Origin: Dendrophyllia cribrosa
Taxonomy: Eukaryota; Cnidaria; Anthozoa; Scleractinia; Dendrophylliidae
Direction: 5' to 3'
Length of the DNA stretch: 64,000 bases
NCBI GenBank assembly: GCA_024195265.1
Contig: JAJLRJ010000001.1
Location: 2,227,910 to 2,291,909, forward strand
Below the pieces are notes generated by a model. That model ran no database searches. It was not told the DNA's origin and worked only from the letters and a program-made list of their open reading frames with translations. Of the stretch, positions 47,779 to 59,249 are shown in pieces. The stretch's first letter is position 1, and each line of letters starts with the position of its first letter. The translations under genes and the position numbers were made by a program.

Positions 47779-50700
47779 ATGGAGTTTGAATGGCCTGATT
47801 TTAAGGCGTTTTATTTCAGAAATGAGAATGTCATTTTAAGAGTGCCATTCTGTTTCTTTCTGCAGCTAACTGTATATTTTGACAAGCATGTTAAAGAGTC
47901 TGACGAAGAGACGAAAACCTGGTATGAGATAGCTGGTACGTATTAAAAGCTTAATAACAATTTGACAGCATGAATGAATACAGTCAAAAATATTAGGTTG
48001 CGGTTTCCGGGACTTGCTTTCGCTTTGCTTTAGCAGGTTAAGGTTACATATTTCAATTATTTTTTAAAGTATGCCGACTTCTTTGTGCAACGCATACAAC
48101 TGTGTTAATAAAATTAAAATGAAACCCATAAATGCATGCTTGCACGTAATTTAAAATTTGTATGACATGGTGCATGATTTTCTCATACCTTATTGGTACT
48201 TATTTTCGCGGGCACTTAATTTCGCGAAAAAAAGGTCGGCATATTTCGCGGGTCTTTATTTTCGCGATTTGGGTGCAAAATTATTTTCTTGGGGAATTAA
48301 TTTTCGCGAAAATGAAAAAAAAAACATTTTATTTCGAGAATTTTATTATTTTACACTTCTTATTGCTGAAAATCATCAACTCATAACAAAACCAAACTAT
48401 AGAAACCGCATCGTGTACCATAGGCATAGTCAAAGACATTATCCTTATGCTTAACGTTCTTTGGAATTGTATAATACAAGGAATACTTGAAAAGTATAAA
48501 CAGATTGTCGTTTCAAATTACAAAGAACCCGGGATAGATGGCCATTTCGATGACTGTACAAAAGAGGTGCTGAAAGGACTTGAATATGACGATAGCGATA
48601 CAGATGAAGAGGTTCAAAGCAACACAAATAGTGAAATTTGACTGTTAAACTGTTGTTTATCATCTATAGGCATGCCATAGAGCTTTTACACGTTATACAC
48701 AATACGTAGACATGTCGGTTTCTTCATTAAATTGAGAAAACAAGAAATATAGGAGGGTATTAAATTTTGCGACATTAAAGTTCGCGGAAATTTTTTTTCA
48801 CATCGCTTTAAGTTTGCGTTTTTTTTTAAATCGCGAAAATCGCGAAATTAAAGCGACGTGAAAATTAGTACCAATAAGGTAGCTAGACTTCATGTAGACT
48901 TCAACTATAGAAGGTTTCACAGTCGTGGCCAGCATTTTGAAAGTAGAGCAAACATGGTGCAAAATACAGTGTTTGTATGAGAATTCGATGTCAAATTTCT
49001 CCGGTAAAATTAAATTTCTGAAATATCCATTGTCTGCGAATTTGTTTTTGGATTTATCAAAAGTTTCACTATTTGTGACCTCAAACTGAGAGTTTAAGGT
49101 GTTAGAGATGATCCGAAATGCTTTCTTTATGATCTCAAAGTTTGGTATATTGGCACTAAAAAGTGCCTCCAATGTACAGACTGGTAAATAACTTATCTAA
49201 ACTAATTTGTTCTTGCAGCTGTACTTTGTGGACTGGTTGGTGCTGTTGGATTACTAACACACCTCAGCTACCTTCAAAAATTTTTCATTTGGTTGATTGA
49301 GCAAATTGTTATTGTAATAGCCTTTTTCGCAATTGTTACTTATTCTCCAACGGATACCAAAAAAGATACAGATGACTCAAAGGAAAGCTCTAGTCATGAA
49401 AATTCATCCCATCTTGGTGGCATTTATGGCTATTCACTTTTGTATACAGAAGTGTTTGTTGCCGTGAGTGTAGCCATTGCACCTCGAAAGTGGACCATAG
49501 TCACCAGTGCGAAGCAGACAGTGGGAATGTTTGTTCTCTTTCCAGTTGTAATCCAGCTTGTGACTTTACCATTTGTTAAAGCAACGTCGATCTTACGAGA
49601 GGTGTGTTTGGCTTACCTTCTGTTTGCTTCAGTGATTCAAATGTACAAAGCCTGTCTTGGACTTTTGCAGCTCCTTCAAGACTTTCCAGGGATGGTAAAA
49701 CACTCTTGCAGAGTTGTTATGACCTTTGGATGGCTAGAGTTCTTTGTATTCCACTGGAAAAGAATTAACTTTGGCAGAGTCCTGATGGTGGCATGGCTGA
49801 TAAAATTTTCTGCCAGATTTCTTTGGTTAATAAAATATGGTGTATTTATTGCTATTGCTGGAAGCTTAGTGGACTGTTTTGATAATCTTCAAGACTTGGC
49901 AGGAGCTAGTATAGTTGTTGGAGCAACTGCAAATCTATCCTTAGATTGTGTGAACAAACTTCTAAAAGGAAACCTTGAGAGGCCTATGGAAGAACGCCAC
50001 CAGGAAGCATGGAATGACAGCATCTCTTTTTTTCTTTTGGCCATACAAGTTGGGCTGATCAACTTACCAAAGCCAGAACGTCTAATGCTTCTTGGTCTCA
50101 TCATATTTGTGACAATCTCGCTGCTGCTGCAGTCTGCTTATGAACTTACAGAACCAGTGCTCATGTCACTAGGGGCAACATACACCGGTGCTTTTAACAG
50201 CAAACATCTACGCACTCTAGCGGTTTGTGCACTGATCCTAGTTCTTCCTGGTTACATGGTTATTGTATTATGTAAACTGTTCAGCTTTGATGCATGGCTG
50301 TTTGTGATCATATCGAGCAACCTAGTGACAATCGTTCAGATCATGGGCTCCCTTATCATTTATGCACTCTTTGTGTCCAATGTTCATTCAGAGTCTCAAG
50401 TCAAGGATTTGGATGATTATATTTATTACATCAATGCTGGCTCAAAAGTCTTTGAGTTTCTTGTTGCCGTAGTTGTTTTGGGGTATACTGCATGGGCAAC
50501 CATAACTGGAGAGTGGAATTACATAGGCAAGTGCATTAACTACTGTAACTACAAAGATATAAAAGTACACTGAAATGACAGCTAACAGTGTTGTACTTTG
50601 TGATACCACTAATGCTGATATGTGTACTACCACATCGTGGGTAATTTTTAAGATATTAATTTTAAAAGTACCAGTTTGATGATTTTGTTTTGTTTTATTG

Positions 50701-51589
50701 CATTTTTCAAAAGGAAATAATGGATACTAACCTGTGCAAACTGTTTTCCAATCTGATCACGGGAAAATTTTTTTTTCTACTGTACTTTTCTCATTTTCAC
50801 AAGTGCCATCACATTTGCATGTTCCAGAAGTTCCAAAAGACAGACAGTGACATTATGTGATGTCAGAGACTCGCATTCTTGTTCGCTGGGTCCTCTCTTT
50901 TTAGGATTCACTGAGGGATGGACAATAGAAACAACAACATTTCGTTGATTTTCAAAAACAAAAACCCTTGGCAGCCATGAAAATGCAAGAAGTACAATAA
51001 AAAAAAACTGTATTCCCGTGGTTGGATTGGAAACAGCTCGAACAGGTGACTTGATACATGTACAATATTTCCTTAGTTTCAATAAACATAATGCAAAAGG
51101 GAAATAAAAGGTAGCAATTTTATTAAACTGGCACTTTAAGAAACAAAAAAATAAAAATATATATTTTCCCTGCTATAAAGAATCAAACATGTCTTCTTCC
51201 AGCAATCTTTTCCTCCCCCCTTCCCAAATCTGAATCTGCCATTGTGAATCACAATTTTAACTGAATTCCGCTCATTACTTTGCTTTCTTACTTCAGGTGC
51301 TTTAGTCATCTCAATGCATGCTTACTTCAATGTCTACAAAAGAGCCCAGGAGGGCTGGAACAATTTCCTCTTACGGCGCAGTGCAGTGAAAAGACTCAAC
51401 TCCTTACAGTGGGCCACAGAAGAACAGTTACAGCAGCTCAATGACGTATGCTGCATTTGCTATGAGGAGCTGGATAGTGCCAAAGTAACAAAGTGTAACC
51501 ATTTCTTCCACAGCCTGTGTCTTAGGAAGTGGCTGTATGTTCAAGACAAGTGTCCCATGTGCCATGCTGACATTCTGCCTCAGGATTGA
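47779..51589 (+). CDS. TRC8-type ER membrane RING-H2 E3 ubiquitin ligase (RNF139/RNF145 family), 585 residues
   Basis: Exons are 47779-47935, 49219-50526 and 51297-51589 (1758 nt with stop). Family members are polytopic ER proteins with a sterol-sensing-like N-terminal half and a C-terminal RING that ubiquitinates ER and sterol-pathway clients. Here about a dozen hydrophobic segments run through residues 54-488. Family blocks are NVILRVPF (near 20), WKRINFGRVLMVAWL, EPVLMSLGAT, LDDYIYYI and MHAYFNVY. The RING-H2 ligands are Cys540, Cys543, Cys555, His557, His560, Cys563, Cys574 and Cys577 (C-x2-C-x11-C-x-H-x2-H-x2-C-x10-C-x2-C). The protein stops eight residues after the last Cys, so the long acidic tail of vertebrate RNF139/RNF145 is absent. 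Intron 2 uses a GC donor (ATAG|GCAAGT), supported by phase and homology (GEWNYIG|ALVISMHAY). Intron 1 carries a 696-bp transposon. RNF139 versus RNF145 cannot be settled by eye; KRINFGR and MHAYFN favour RNF139. Confidence 0.93.
48186..48881. mobile_element. 696-bp DNA element with CCTTATTGGTACT inverted ends, TA-flanked
   Basis: The left TACCTTATTGGTACTTATTT and right (reverse complement) TACCTTATTGGTACTAATTT are inverted repeats bordered by TA, as in Tc1/mariner-type insertions. The interior has many TTTCGCG/CGCGAAA blocks and a 64-codon acidic frame (ending DDSDTDEEVQSN) too short to be a transposase. It lies in intron 1 of the TRC8-like gene. Confidence 0.85.
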
Positions 51590-54105
51590 CTATTGCCAGT
51601 CCTGCAGCGAATGGCAGCAGTGGGTTAGACAAGCAGCAACAAGTCAACATTATTTTAGGAGATTTTTGTATATAGGAACCAGTAAACCAAACCAGAAAAA
51701 ATGTTTATAGTATAATGTGGGTTTCATGTTTTGAATTTATATATGACATTTTGGTCATTTAATGTGCACCTCAATTTCTTTCATACCCATTTTTTTACAT
51801 TAAAAAATTTGTAAGTGTAGCATGGCATGGCATGGTGGCCATCCCACTCAAACTGTGCCTTTAGCCAGTAATTTTATCACCTACAGTGCAATCATTTTTT
51901 AACACTAGACCTCAATACATTTTAAGGGTCATGGACCTTGCTGCCTGCTACCCCTGTTATCCTGCTAGTTACACACCATTAAACATTTTTGACATCAAGG
52001 TTATTGCCTGAAGGCTGATTAAGATGGTACAACTTTGTTGCATGCAATTATAACAAACCATATGTTTTCTGTCAACTTTTGTAGTTGGATAAAAATAATT
52101 TATTCCCTGTCTAAGTTCATTCTTACAGCTTTGCAGTATATTTTTACATGTACAAGTCAGTAAGTGAAAATTTAAATTAAGTTTATCATTGGTGGTACAA
52201 TGTAAAATTGAAAATAGTTCCATATGCTGTAAATTGTAGATATTTCATTTGTAGGTTTTAATAGTTTATAGTTTAGAGCTACCCATTTATAAGTTTTGCA
52301 AAGATGTTATACAATATCATATAATACATTATTGTACAATGCATGCATGCAGATTATTGAAGGTTATACATTAACTTGATTAAAGTGATGGGCTTGTTAG
52401 AGATTGTTTCGTTTTTCAGTCAGTGCTTTTATAATATTGATTAAAGGGGCACATATATTGCAGTTTTGGCCAAAATATGAGGAAAAGGCCCCCAACTTGC
52501 CCATTGTTTGCATGTGCTGCAGATTTTGTGTATTTACACAGCTGTGTTTTTATCATCTGAGAGCTATATTTCTTAGGATGTTGCCACAGCGAATGGCCAG
52601 TACAAAATGATAGTGAACGTTTTAGGTAATTAGCCTTCAGAAAACTTTCCTTGAGTGGAGAAGAGTTTAAGTTCCGATACTCAAGATTTTAGATGTTAGT
52701 GATAAAGGAAGCAATGTTTGCAAAATAATGTTAAGCTTGGTAAAGAATGGTCTCTGTCCATGCAGCCATTATTAAGGTCATCTGGGGCGGATCCAGGTTT
52801 TTAGCAGAAGGGGTTTGATGAAGGGTGCCGCTGAAGGTGTCCCCCCTGTAGGGGGGTCCCGGGGGCATCCTCCCCCAGAAAATTTTGAAATTTCAAATGG
52901 CATAAAATGCATACTTCGGACCTCAAAATTTCCAACATTTTCTGGGGTAGTCCCCCCATACCCCCCCCCCCTCCCCCCCCAGTGGGAGAAGGGCATCCCC
53001 CTTCCCATATCTCCCCCGAATTGGCACTGCATGCCGATAAATGGTCCCTGTTATTGCAAACGTTAACAAAAACCCTGCCATAGTGTTCTGTGCAGCTATT
53101 GAGAATCATTCATAAATGCCCATTTTTTTGCATGCAACATTTAACAACACTTGCAATACATGTAATTCAGAATTTTCTCAAAATGTACTGTTTGTTGCAA
53201 AATATAATTTGTTAGTTGCTTTTGCCGCTATCCAAGGGGTGAAGTAACAGTTCCTGTTGAATACAGTGTATATAGCCATCCTCGATCACATGATGCACAC
53301 TGCAAGACATCTGTGATGCATTTGTTATGCTACTCCAATTGAAGGTTGTTTGGTTTAACCCCCACCCACCCTGCTGGAAATTCCATTTCAGATTTATACT
53401 TGTCTTTAAAATCTTCACCTTTCAAGACCCCCTCCCCCTCGGAATTTCCTAAGACCATCCATGGCCGGGGTATGGATATTTCTTGGTACTGCAAAAATAC
53501 CCTGAGAAGAATCTTAATCATGGTCAATCCTGGCCTCCTCATCACGGCCACTGCTACTTATTTTAACTACTTTGTGCAGTGTAAAGGCGAACTCTCTTGG
53601 AAGAGAACAGTCTCTTTTTTTTTGTTTTTAGTTAGGCTTTTGCCCAGGAACACAGACTCCAAAACAGCTGAACAAAAATACTAGAAATTTGTCAGGTTTG
53701 TGGGAAACATAGTGAGTGACACTGGAGTACAGTAATGGCATGGTCAGCCGGATAGCTATTGAGCTAGCTGCATGACTGTGCTAATTTCTTGCCTGTTCTT
53801 CGGCGGTTGGATATTTTCTTTATTTTTCTCCTCAGCAAGGCTAGTTCAGCTCCCGGCAGTTTAAAATGTTAAACTGTAAATAGCAACAACTGTTTTGGTT
53901 GTATTTCTCATTAAATTAGGTAATTTATAGGCACGGCTCTCAGGAAGAGCATATGTATGAAGGGCAAACCATGATCACATAAAGATTATATTGTTATGTT
54001 AAAATCCTTTACAACAAAAGGTTATCATGTCTCCTATCAGCTTTAGTTTGCACAAAAATTAATGCCTATTTGAAAACTGTCACGTCTGAACCTAGTCTCG
54101 CTTTA
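51590..54105. other. 3' UTR and intergenic region of the convergent TRC8-like and TMEM126 genes
   Basis: No gene seen. The segment 52780-53040 is a C/G-rich repeat (CCCGGGGGCATCCTCCCCCA, AAAATTTTGAAATTTCAAA, then poly-C); a similar GCATGCCCCCGGACCCCCC stretch occurs at 42450. The overlapping 80-100-codon frames on both strands in it are artefacts of the repeat. Confidence 0.6.
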
Positions 54106-54627
54106 TTACAGCTTCTTTTTGTTACTTCTCATTTTCATAAACTCCTCATTATAAATCCAGCTGGCCAGTCCGTACCCAAGAACAGCCTGAAACACTCCAA
54201 GTGTAATAATATACGGCTTCGATCGACCATAATAAGGCGAGTAACAGAAGTCAAGAAAAGCAGCCACAACAGGCTGTTGTAAACTTGTATTCTTCTTAAA
54301 ATGCAACAACGCAACCACGAATGATGGAAATAAGCAGCCACTGAGTACAAGAATCAATGATCCCCTTATGGATGCACACGCCGCACACTTAAGTTTCTGA
54401 GTTTTGATCGGATTAGACACAATATAATGCCAGGAAAATGCAGCGATGCTTCCACAGAGTGGAGGAGCCAATATGGCGGCCAGAAAACGGGATGGCTGGG
54501 TTATTCTGCTTCGAGCAGAGCGATAAAAGCGCGGAATAATGGTCGTGAAACCAGTGGTTGATAACCCCACTAGGATTGATCCATGATCCAGATTGTTTTC
54601 TCCAGAACTGGGTCTTCGAAGCGACAT
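54106..54627 (-). CDS. TMEM126-family mitochondrial inner-membrane protein, 173 residues, single exon
   Basis: ATG at 54627, stop at 54106. TMEM126A/B proteins of vertebrates are multipass inner-membrane factors for assembly of respiratory complex I. Matching features are an N-terminal hydrophilic segment, GSILVGLSTTGF (compare GSVYVGLNAAL), a basic RFYRSARSRI stretch, the YIVSNPIKTQKLKCAACASI block with the C-x-x-C pair (vertebrate GDLDCETCTI), and RGSLILVLSGCLFPSF (compare RSGLTGLVIGGLYPVF). Four hydrophobic helices can be drawn, at about 20-35, 45-70, 92-112 and 142-160. The length is slightly below the human 195-230 residues. Intronless, whereas neighbouring genes are split; no sign of decay, so a retrocopy origin is possible but not required. 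A versus B cannot be decided. Confidence 0.88.
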   Translation of the reverse strand: MSLRRPSSGENNLDHGSILVGLSTTGFTTIIPRFYRSARSRITQPSRFLAAILAPPLCGSIAAFSWHYIVSNPIKTQKLKCAACASIRGSLILVLSGCLFPSFVVALLHFKKNTSLQQPVVAAFLDFCYSPYYGRSKPYIITLGVFQAVLGYGLASWIYNEEFMKMRSNKKKL

Positions 54628-55214
54628 TTTGTTTAGCGTGCGAAGAAGAAACTCTCAAGTCAGTTTTCGCTGCGATTTTGTCCCAGGCGTTTCTTTCCAA
54701 AGGCTTGGTTCCAAGGCTTCTGAACCCAGTTTACTTTCATTTCTTCACAGGGTGCCCAATTAATTTCAAAAGTATGTGACCAGAACAACGTATTTTGCTA
54801 GCTACAGATAGGTAGATTATATCTGTTTACAAACATTCTTTTTGTTATTCAAATGTGCCAACCACTGGAACAAAAGAACCCTTTGTTTCGGCAACCAATA
54901 AGGCTCTGGTTGGCACATTAATAACAATTGGTGACGTCATTGATATCTTCCCTATAAACTTTATTCTCGCTAAATTTAATGATGTAGTCACGTTCTCGTT
55001 GTCCCAACTACACAGCAATGTGCTCCTCGTACTACTTAATTAATTGAAAGTGGATGAAAAACCACATACTTATATGTTTTAGAGAATGGGTTAGTATAAA
55101 GTTAATTGAGCTTTATGTCTCTTGATTCTAGAAGAATGTTTATGAGTAGCCTGACCTCGAAGGTCGGCACGAGTTCCTGATGAAAAATATCATTTAACTG
55201 AAAGACTACGCACT

Positions 55215-58200
55215 CTAAGTATCGACTTTAAAAGAATACGAATATTTATCGTCTGCGTGTAAATTTTCGGTTGATAAACCTCCATTTGCTCGTCGATTTA
55301 ATTCGCAGAGGCTCCAATTTTCTGACTGACGACCCGCGGTACTGTGAACGAAGTTGATCGACACGCATCCGGGCATTCTTTGGCATCGCAGAGCGCATTG
55401 TATCTCACTTGCCACTTGAAAACGATCCATCTCATGACCAAGACGGATTTTTCCTGGAAGCACCTTGAAAACATTGTTGAATTTTACCGCTGCAAAATAA
55501 ATTAGCAAGATAATGTATGTTTTAGTAGTGTTTTGGAATACAGTTTGGAAAAAAAGTAGAAGGAAAGGGGCCAGAATGTCGAGAAAAGGGATTTTACCTT
55601 ATCGAACATCAAAAAATGCAATTAAGGGGATATAGGATAATAAGATCGAAAGTCAACGGGCTTTGTACGGGATACATCGGGTCCCTCCCCCCCCCCCCCC
55701 CTCCCCTCCCCCTCCCCCCCCCCCCCTGCCAGTTTATTAGACCTCAGGTGCGAGAGGCGAGGGTCCATTTGCATTCAGAGCGCACGCGTGTTTGCCGACG
55801 AAAGCGCAAATAGATAAATTTAACATGCAGATGGATACTACTGAAACAAATTTTTCTCTAAGCGTCGAATAAAAACAGCCATAAAAATAAATTCTGTTTC
55901 TTGGTAATTGTAATTAATCAGACATCAAGCTATAAAAATGCGACAAAAATGCTAAGAATCATCTCCTCGATGGAGAGCAAGTATTTGGAAAATAAAAAAA
56001 AAACGGTTTGCCAAACCTTGTTCGCAGATGTACGGCATCTTTCGGGAACAGTCATTATCATTCCATTTTCCTTTAAACGCTCCGTATTCTGTCATCTCAC
56101 CACACTCCTCTTTATCGGTATCTGGTGATCGAGGGACCCAATTTTCAAATTCAAGGTCTGTACCATCAACCCATTTAAAGGCGCCACTTGATGTTTGGGA
56201 GGAACATGAAAAAGAAAATGAATTGTTATTCCGGCAAAGTTAACCGAATTCTGCGGGTCTAAAACCTCGACCGACATAAACGATTTCCTAAGATGAGGAT
56301 CTCAATGGGGGTCATAGCTTTCACGTATAATGGAACAAGAAGTAGTAATTTTATTACATACTTCACGGTTAGGCCCATTCAGCTACGATCACGTTGACGG
56401 TTGACGAGAAATCGCCATGATTTTTTAGTTAGCCGGTTTCACGAGCACAAAACAGAAGTCTGAAGGCGCGTTTTTTTGGGACATAGGGCCTGGTCGCACT
56501 ACAGTCAAAAACAAAAATTAGTCCGTGCAAATATCGAGGAAAACAAAAGAAACCGCTCCGGTGGTACACTCTTTTTGTGGAATGTTTTTGTTTTTATGTC
56601 ATTCAGTTTGCACGGGCTAATTTTTGTTTTTGACTGTAGTGCGACCAGGCCCATATTCTGGTCATTCTGAAATCAGAATGCGCTAATAAAACTATGTTGT
56701 TTACCTTCTCACACACCAAAATTTTTTCAGGTACACATAGTTAAAGCAGCGAATTCTTTCCATATTTTACGAGAGGAATAGATGCAATATTTTGAGATAT
56801 TCTGATTTTGGAATGGGCAGAATATGTCCAAAAGAAACGCGCCCTTAATATTCCCCCGCAATGGGTTGGATGACGTTGGATGTAAGCCAATTGCAGGGTC
56901 ACCCCTAGCAGTATTGTTTGGTACTCATAGTTTATGCACTTGATTAAAGTGAGACATCACAACACGTTTGAAGAGACCTGGAATTGAACCACCGATAAAA
57001 AGTAGACTTTCTCGAAATTAAAGTCCAATTTTGGATATTTCATGAAAATCAGCCAGATTGCCTTCTTTTTATGGTAAGTCTCCAATGAAAGGTAAAATCG
57101 CACACGAGCCCGAGGGGGCCCCCACGACCGGGGGTTAACCCGGTTTCTGTAGCATAAAACAACTAGGATTATTGCTACTCGTCCTAGATGGGATGCTAGT
57201 CCATCGCAGGGTTACCCCAGGATTATGTCGCTAGTAGCCGTTTATACACCTGCGTGGAGATAATCTCGTTTCTGGATCTCTTTTTGCGACTCGCTCTCGG
57301 CTGTCCGAGGAAGATATGGGGACGAGATTAGGGCGGAGAGAGTCAATGAGGAGCAATGTTTCTGACTAAGGAAACGACGACAGAGATACAATTGTTTTTA
57401 TATTGCATACCCCACATATTTTCTTCTTAGACCAATCCAAAGAGTTTTTCCAACAGCAAAAGTTTCGTAAACGAACTTTTGTTTTTTGTCATCTTGTATT
57501 ACGACAAGATCTCCATGTAAGGTGCGACAGATTTCTCTGGCTTCAGCCCAAGTCTTGCGTTCATGGACAAATTTATAACAATGGCCCTGATATTCTAGCC
57601 ATGTGTGATCACAGCCTGTTAAGACATAAAAAAATTCATTTAATCTTTTTATTAATGTAAATAAACATAGCTTTTCATTTGAATGCTAACATCCACAGAC
57701 TCAAAAGTCAGAACCACCTTGTACAGCATAATAAACAGTACCACAGAAACGTACTGCTCAGTAGCTTTCATTTGAATGGTCACACTTTAGAATTTCATCC
57801 ACAGAATAAAAAGTTAGAACCACCTTGTACAGCATAATAAACAGCACCACAGAAAAGTACTGCTCAATAGCTTTCATTTGAATAGTAACACTCTAGGATT
57901 TCATCCACAGACTCAAAAGTTAGAACCACCTTGTACAGCATAATAAACAGCACCACAGGAAAGTACTGCCAAACAGCTTTCATTTGAATGGTAACACCCT
58001 AGGATTTCACCCACAGACTGCACCACAGTAAAGTGTTCAGTGTTTAGTAGCAGAATCTTCCGATTTAAATCAGTGACACTACAGAATTTTATCCACAAAC
58101 TCAAAAAATTCTATAGTGCTGTTCTAAGAACTGCAAAGTGGCTTTATTTGAATGGTAACACTTTAGAATTCCATCCACAGGTGCTAGGCGCAAAACTGAG

Positions 58201-59247
58201 AACCTTCTTGTACAGACCACACCGGAGAGGAAAGCACTTCGCCGACTAGCCATCCATCAGAATGACTCAAATTTTAGCACCACATTACTATCAAGAGAAA
58301 ATCATAATTTCTTGGTTTCTATTCAAAATTTCCAAATCTTCCAAGTTATCCGACTGCGTTTTACCAGAAATGTTTACACATGTCCACCGTGAAAGCACAG
58401 TGGACACAGTGCATTACCTAGAGCCGTTGTTTATGCGGGGCTAGCGGGACAGCGCTGAAACTTAACGCTTTCACAAGCTGTGTTAGTGTTTGTTTCTTTA
58501 AGACTTGCAAGAAATGCTTGATCTACTCAAAGATTGACGAACGCTGTTCAAATAAGTTCATTGTTTCGTAGCTTGGTGCAAATAAAATAAGAAAGACGTC
58601 AACGGGTGGCTTCAAAATCCCAAGCATATTGTCTTAATCTTTAAAGTACGGGTTTCTATTTAGACTGACAGTCAAAAAAGTCGTGATAAACCTTGGAATA
58701 TTTGTATATGATGTCAAAAAAAATGATTTCTTATACGTAAAACGTCTTTAAAAATATCTGAACTTAGCAAATACCATTGCAGATCGTTATGGGACGCTTG
58801 AATTTAAACAAAATTAATATGGTTTCAGTCTCTAGCCCTGCGTCCTGTACTAACATATTGGCATTTCAGTCGAAGCAAATCCTAGGGGATTGGAGATTAC
58901 TTCCCTGTAAGATCGTATTGGTCTGAAAATCGGTGTATTTTGCTTTCTAGCCTTCCTTATGAGAGTAGGTTGCTTATGAAATTTAGGCTTAAAAAAGAGG
59001 GAAAGATTAAGTTCTGAAAAATAGGTAGGGAAAATCAAACATTTTGGTCTAAAACACCGCCATCAAATATTTTGATGAGTTAATCCCCGCGAAAGAGTAA
59101 AGTTCAAATTGAATTTCTGTGACTACACATAATATTTGCAGGCAGTTTACCAGTTGGTTAGCTTTTTTGACCACAAAGTCTAATATATTATTATATTATT
59201 ATTTAAAATTTACCTCCAGGTACAGATACGGAAGCCACAGAATTCTG
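55215..59247 (-). CDS. Secreted or surface C-type lectin with C-terminal PAN/apple-like domain (5' end incomplete)
   Basis: Exons, 5' to 3' on the minus strand, are 59247-59217 (tentative linker NSVASVSVPG), 57615-57411, 56186-56017 and 55489-55215 with stop. All phases agree (1, 2, 1). The two middle exons form a full CTLD: CDHTWLEYQGHCYKFV, KTWAEAREIC, LWIGL, then FKWVDGTDLEFENW, ECGEM and GKWNDNDCSRKMPYICE. The usual EPN/QPD calcium-site triplet is not evident, since the region reads PRSPDTDKEE, so sugar specificity is unclear. The last exon has IQCALRCQRMPGCVSINF and WSLCELN, the spacing of PAN/apple domains (C-x3-C-x5-C...CEL). Cnidarian lectins more often have PAN before the CTLD, so the order here is less usual. 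The exon with the signal peptide was not found between 59.3 and 61.6 kb. Confidence 0.85.
55688..55728. repeat. Poly-C tract
   Basis: About 40 bp of almost pure C, in the lectin gene's last intron (poly-G on the coding strand). Confidence 0.9.
56486..56652. mobile_element. MITE with GGGCCTGGTCGCAC ends (copy 2)
   Basis: A 167-bp fold-back, the same family as 10800-10962, with arms of about 45 bp (GGGCCTGGTCGCACTACAGT and complement). It lies in a lectin intron. Confidence 0.92.
57090..57265 (-). mobile_element. SINE fragment related to that at 23.2 kb, uninterrupted
   Basis: On the minus strand CAGGTGTATAAACGGCTACTA, CTAGCATCCCATCTAGG, CTACAGAAACCGGGTTAACC and GTGTGCGATTTTACC follow each other without the 795-bp insert found at 23425. 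A more diverged related piece is at 56855-56990. Confidence 0.75.
57670..58180 (-). repeat. 106-bp satellite family, inverted array
   Basis: About four to five units containing CCACAGACTCAAAAGTTAGA, CACCTTGTACAGCATAATAA and TAGCTTTCATTTGAATGG, the reverse complement of the 6.2-kb array, in the lectin intron upstream of the first CTLD exon. Confidence 0.9.
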
Positions 59248-59249
59248 AA

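Noticed and set aside
52778..53109. Gly/Pro-rich overlapping ORFs of 80-100 codons on both strands
   Set aside because: Produced by a C/G-rich repeat with poly-C tracts; the same type of sequence appears near 42450.
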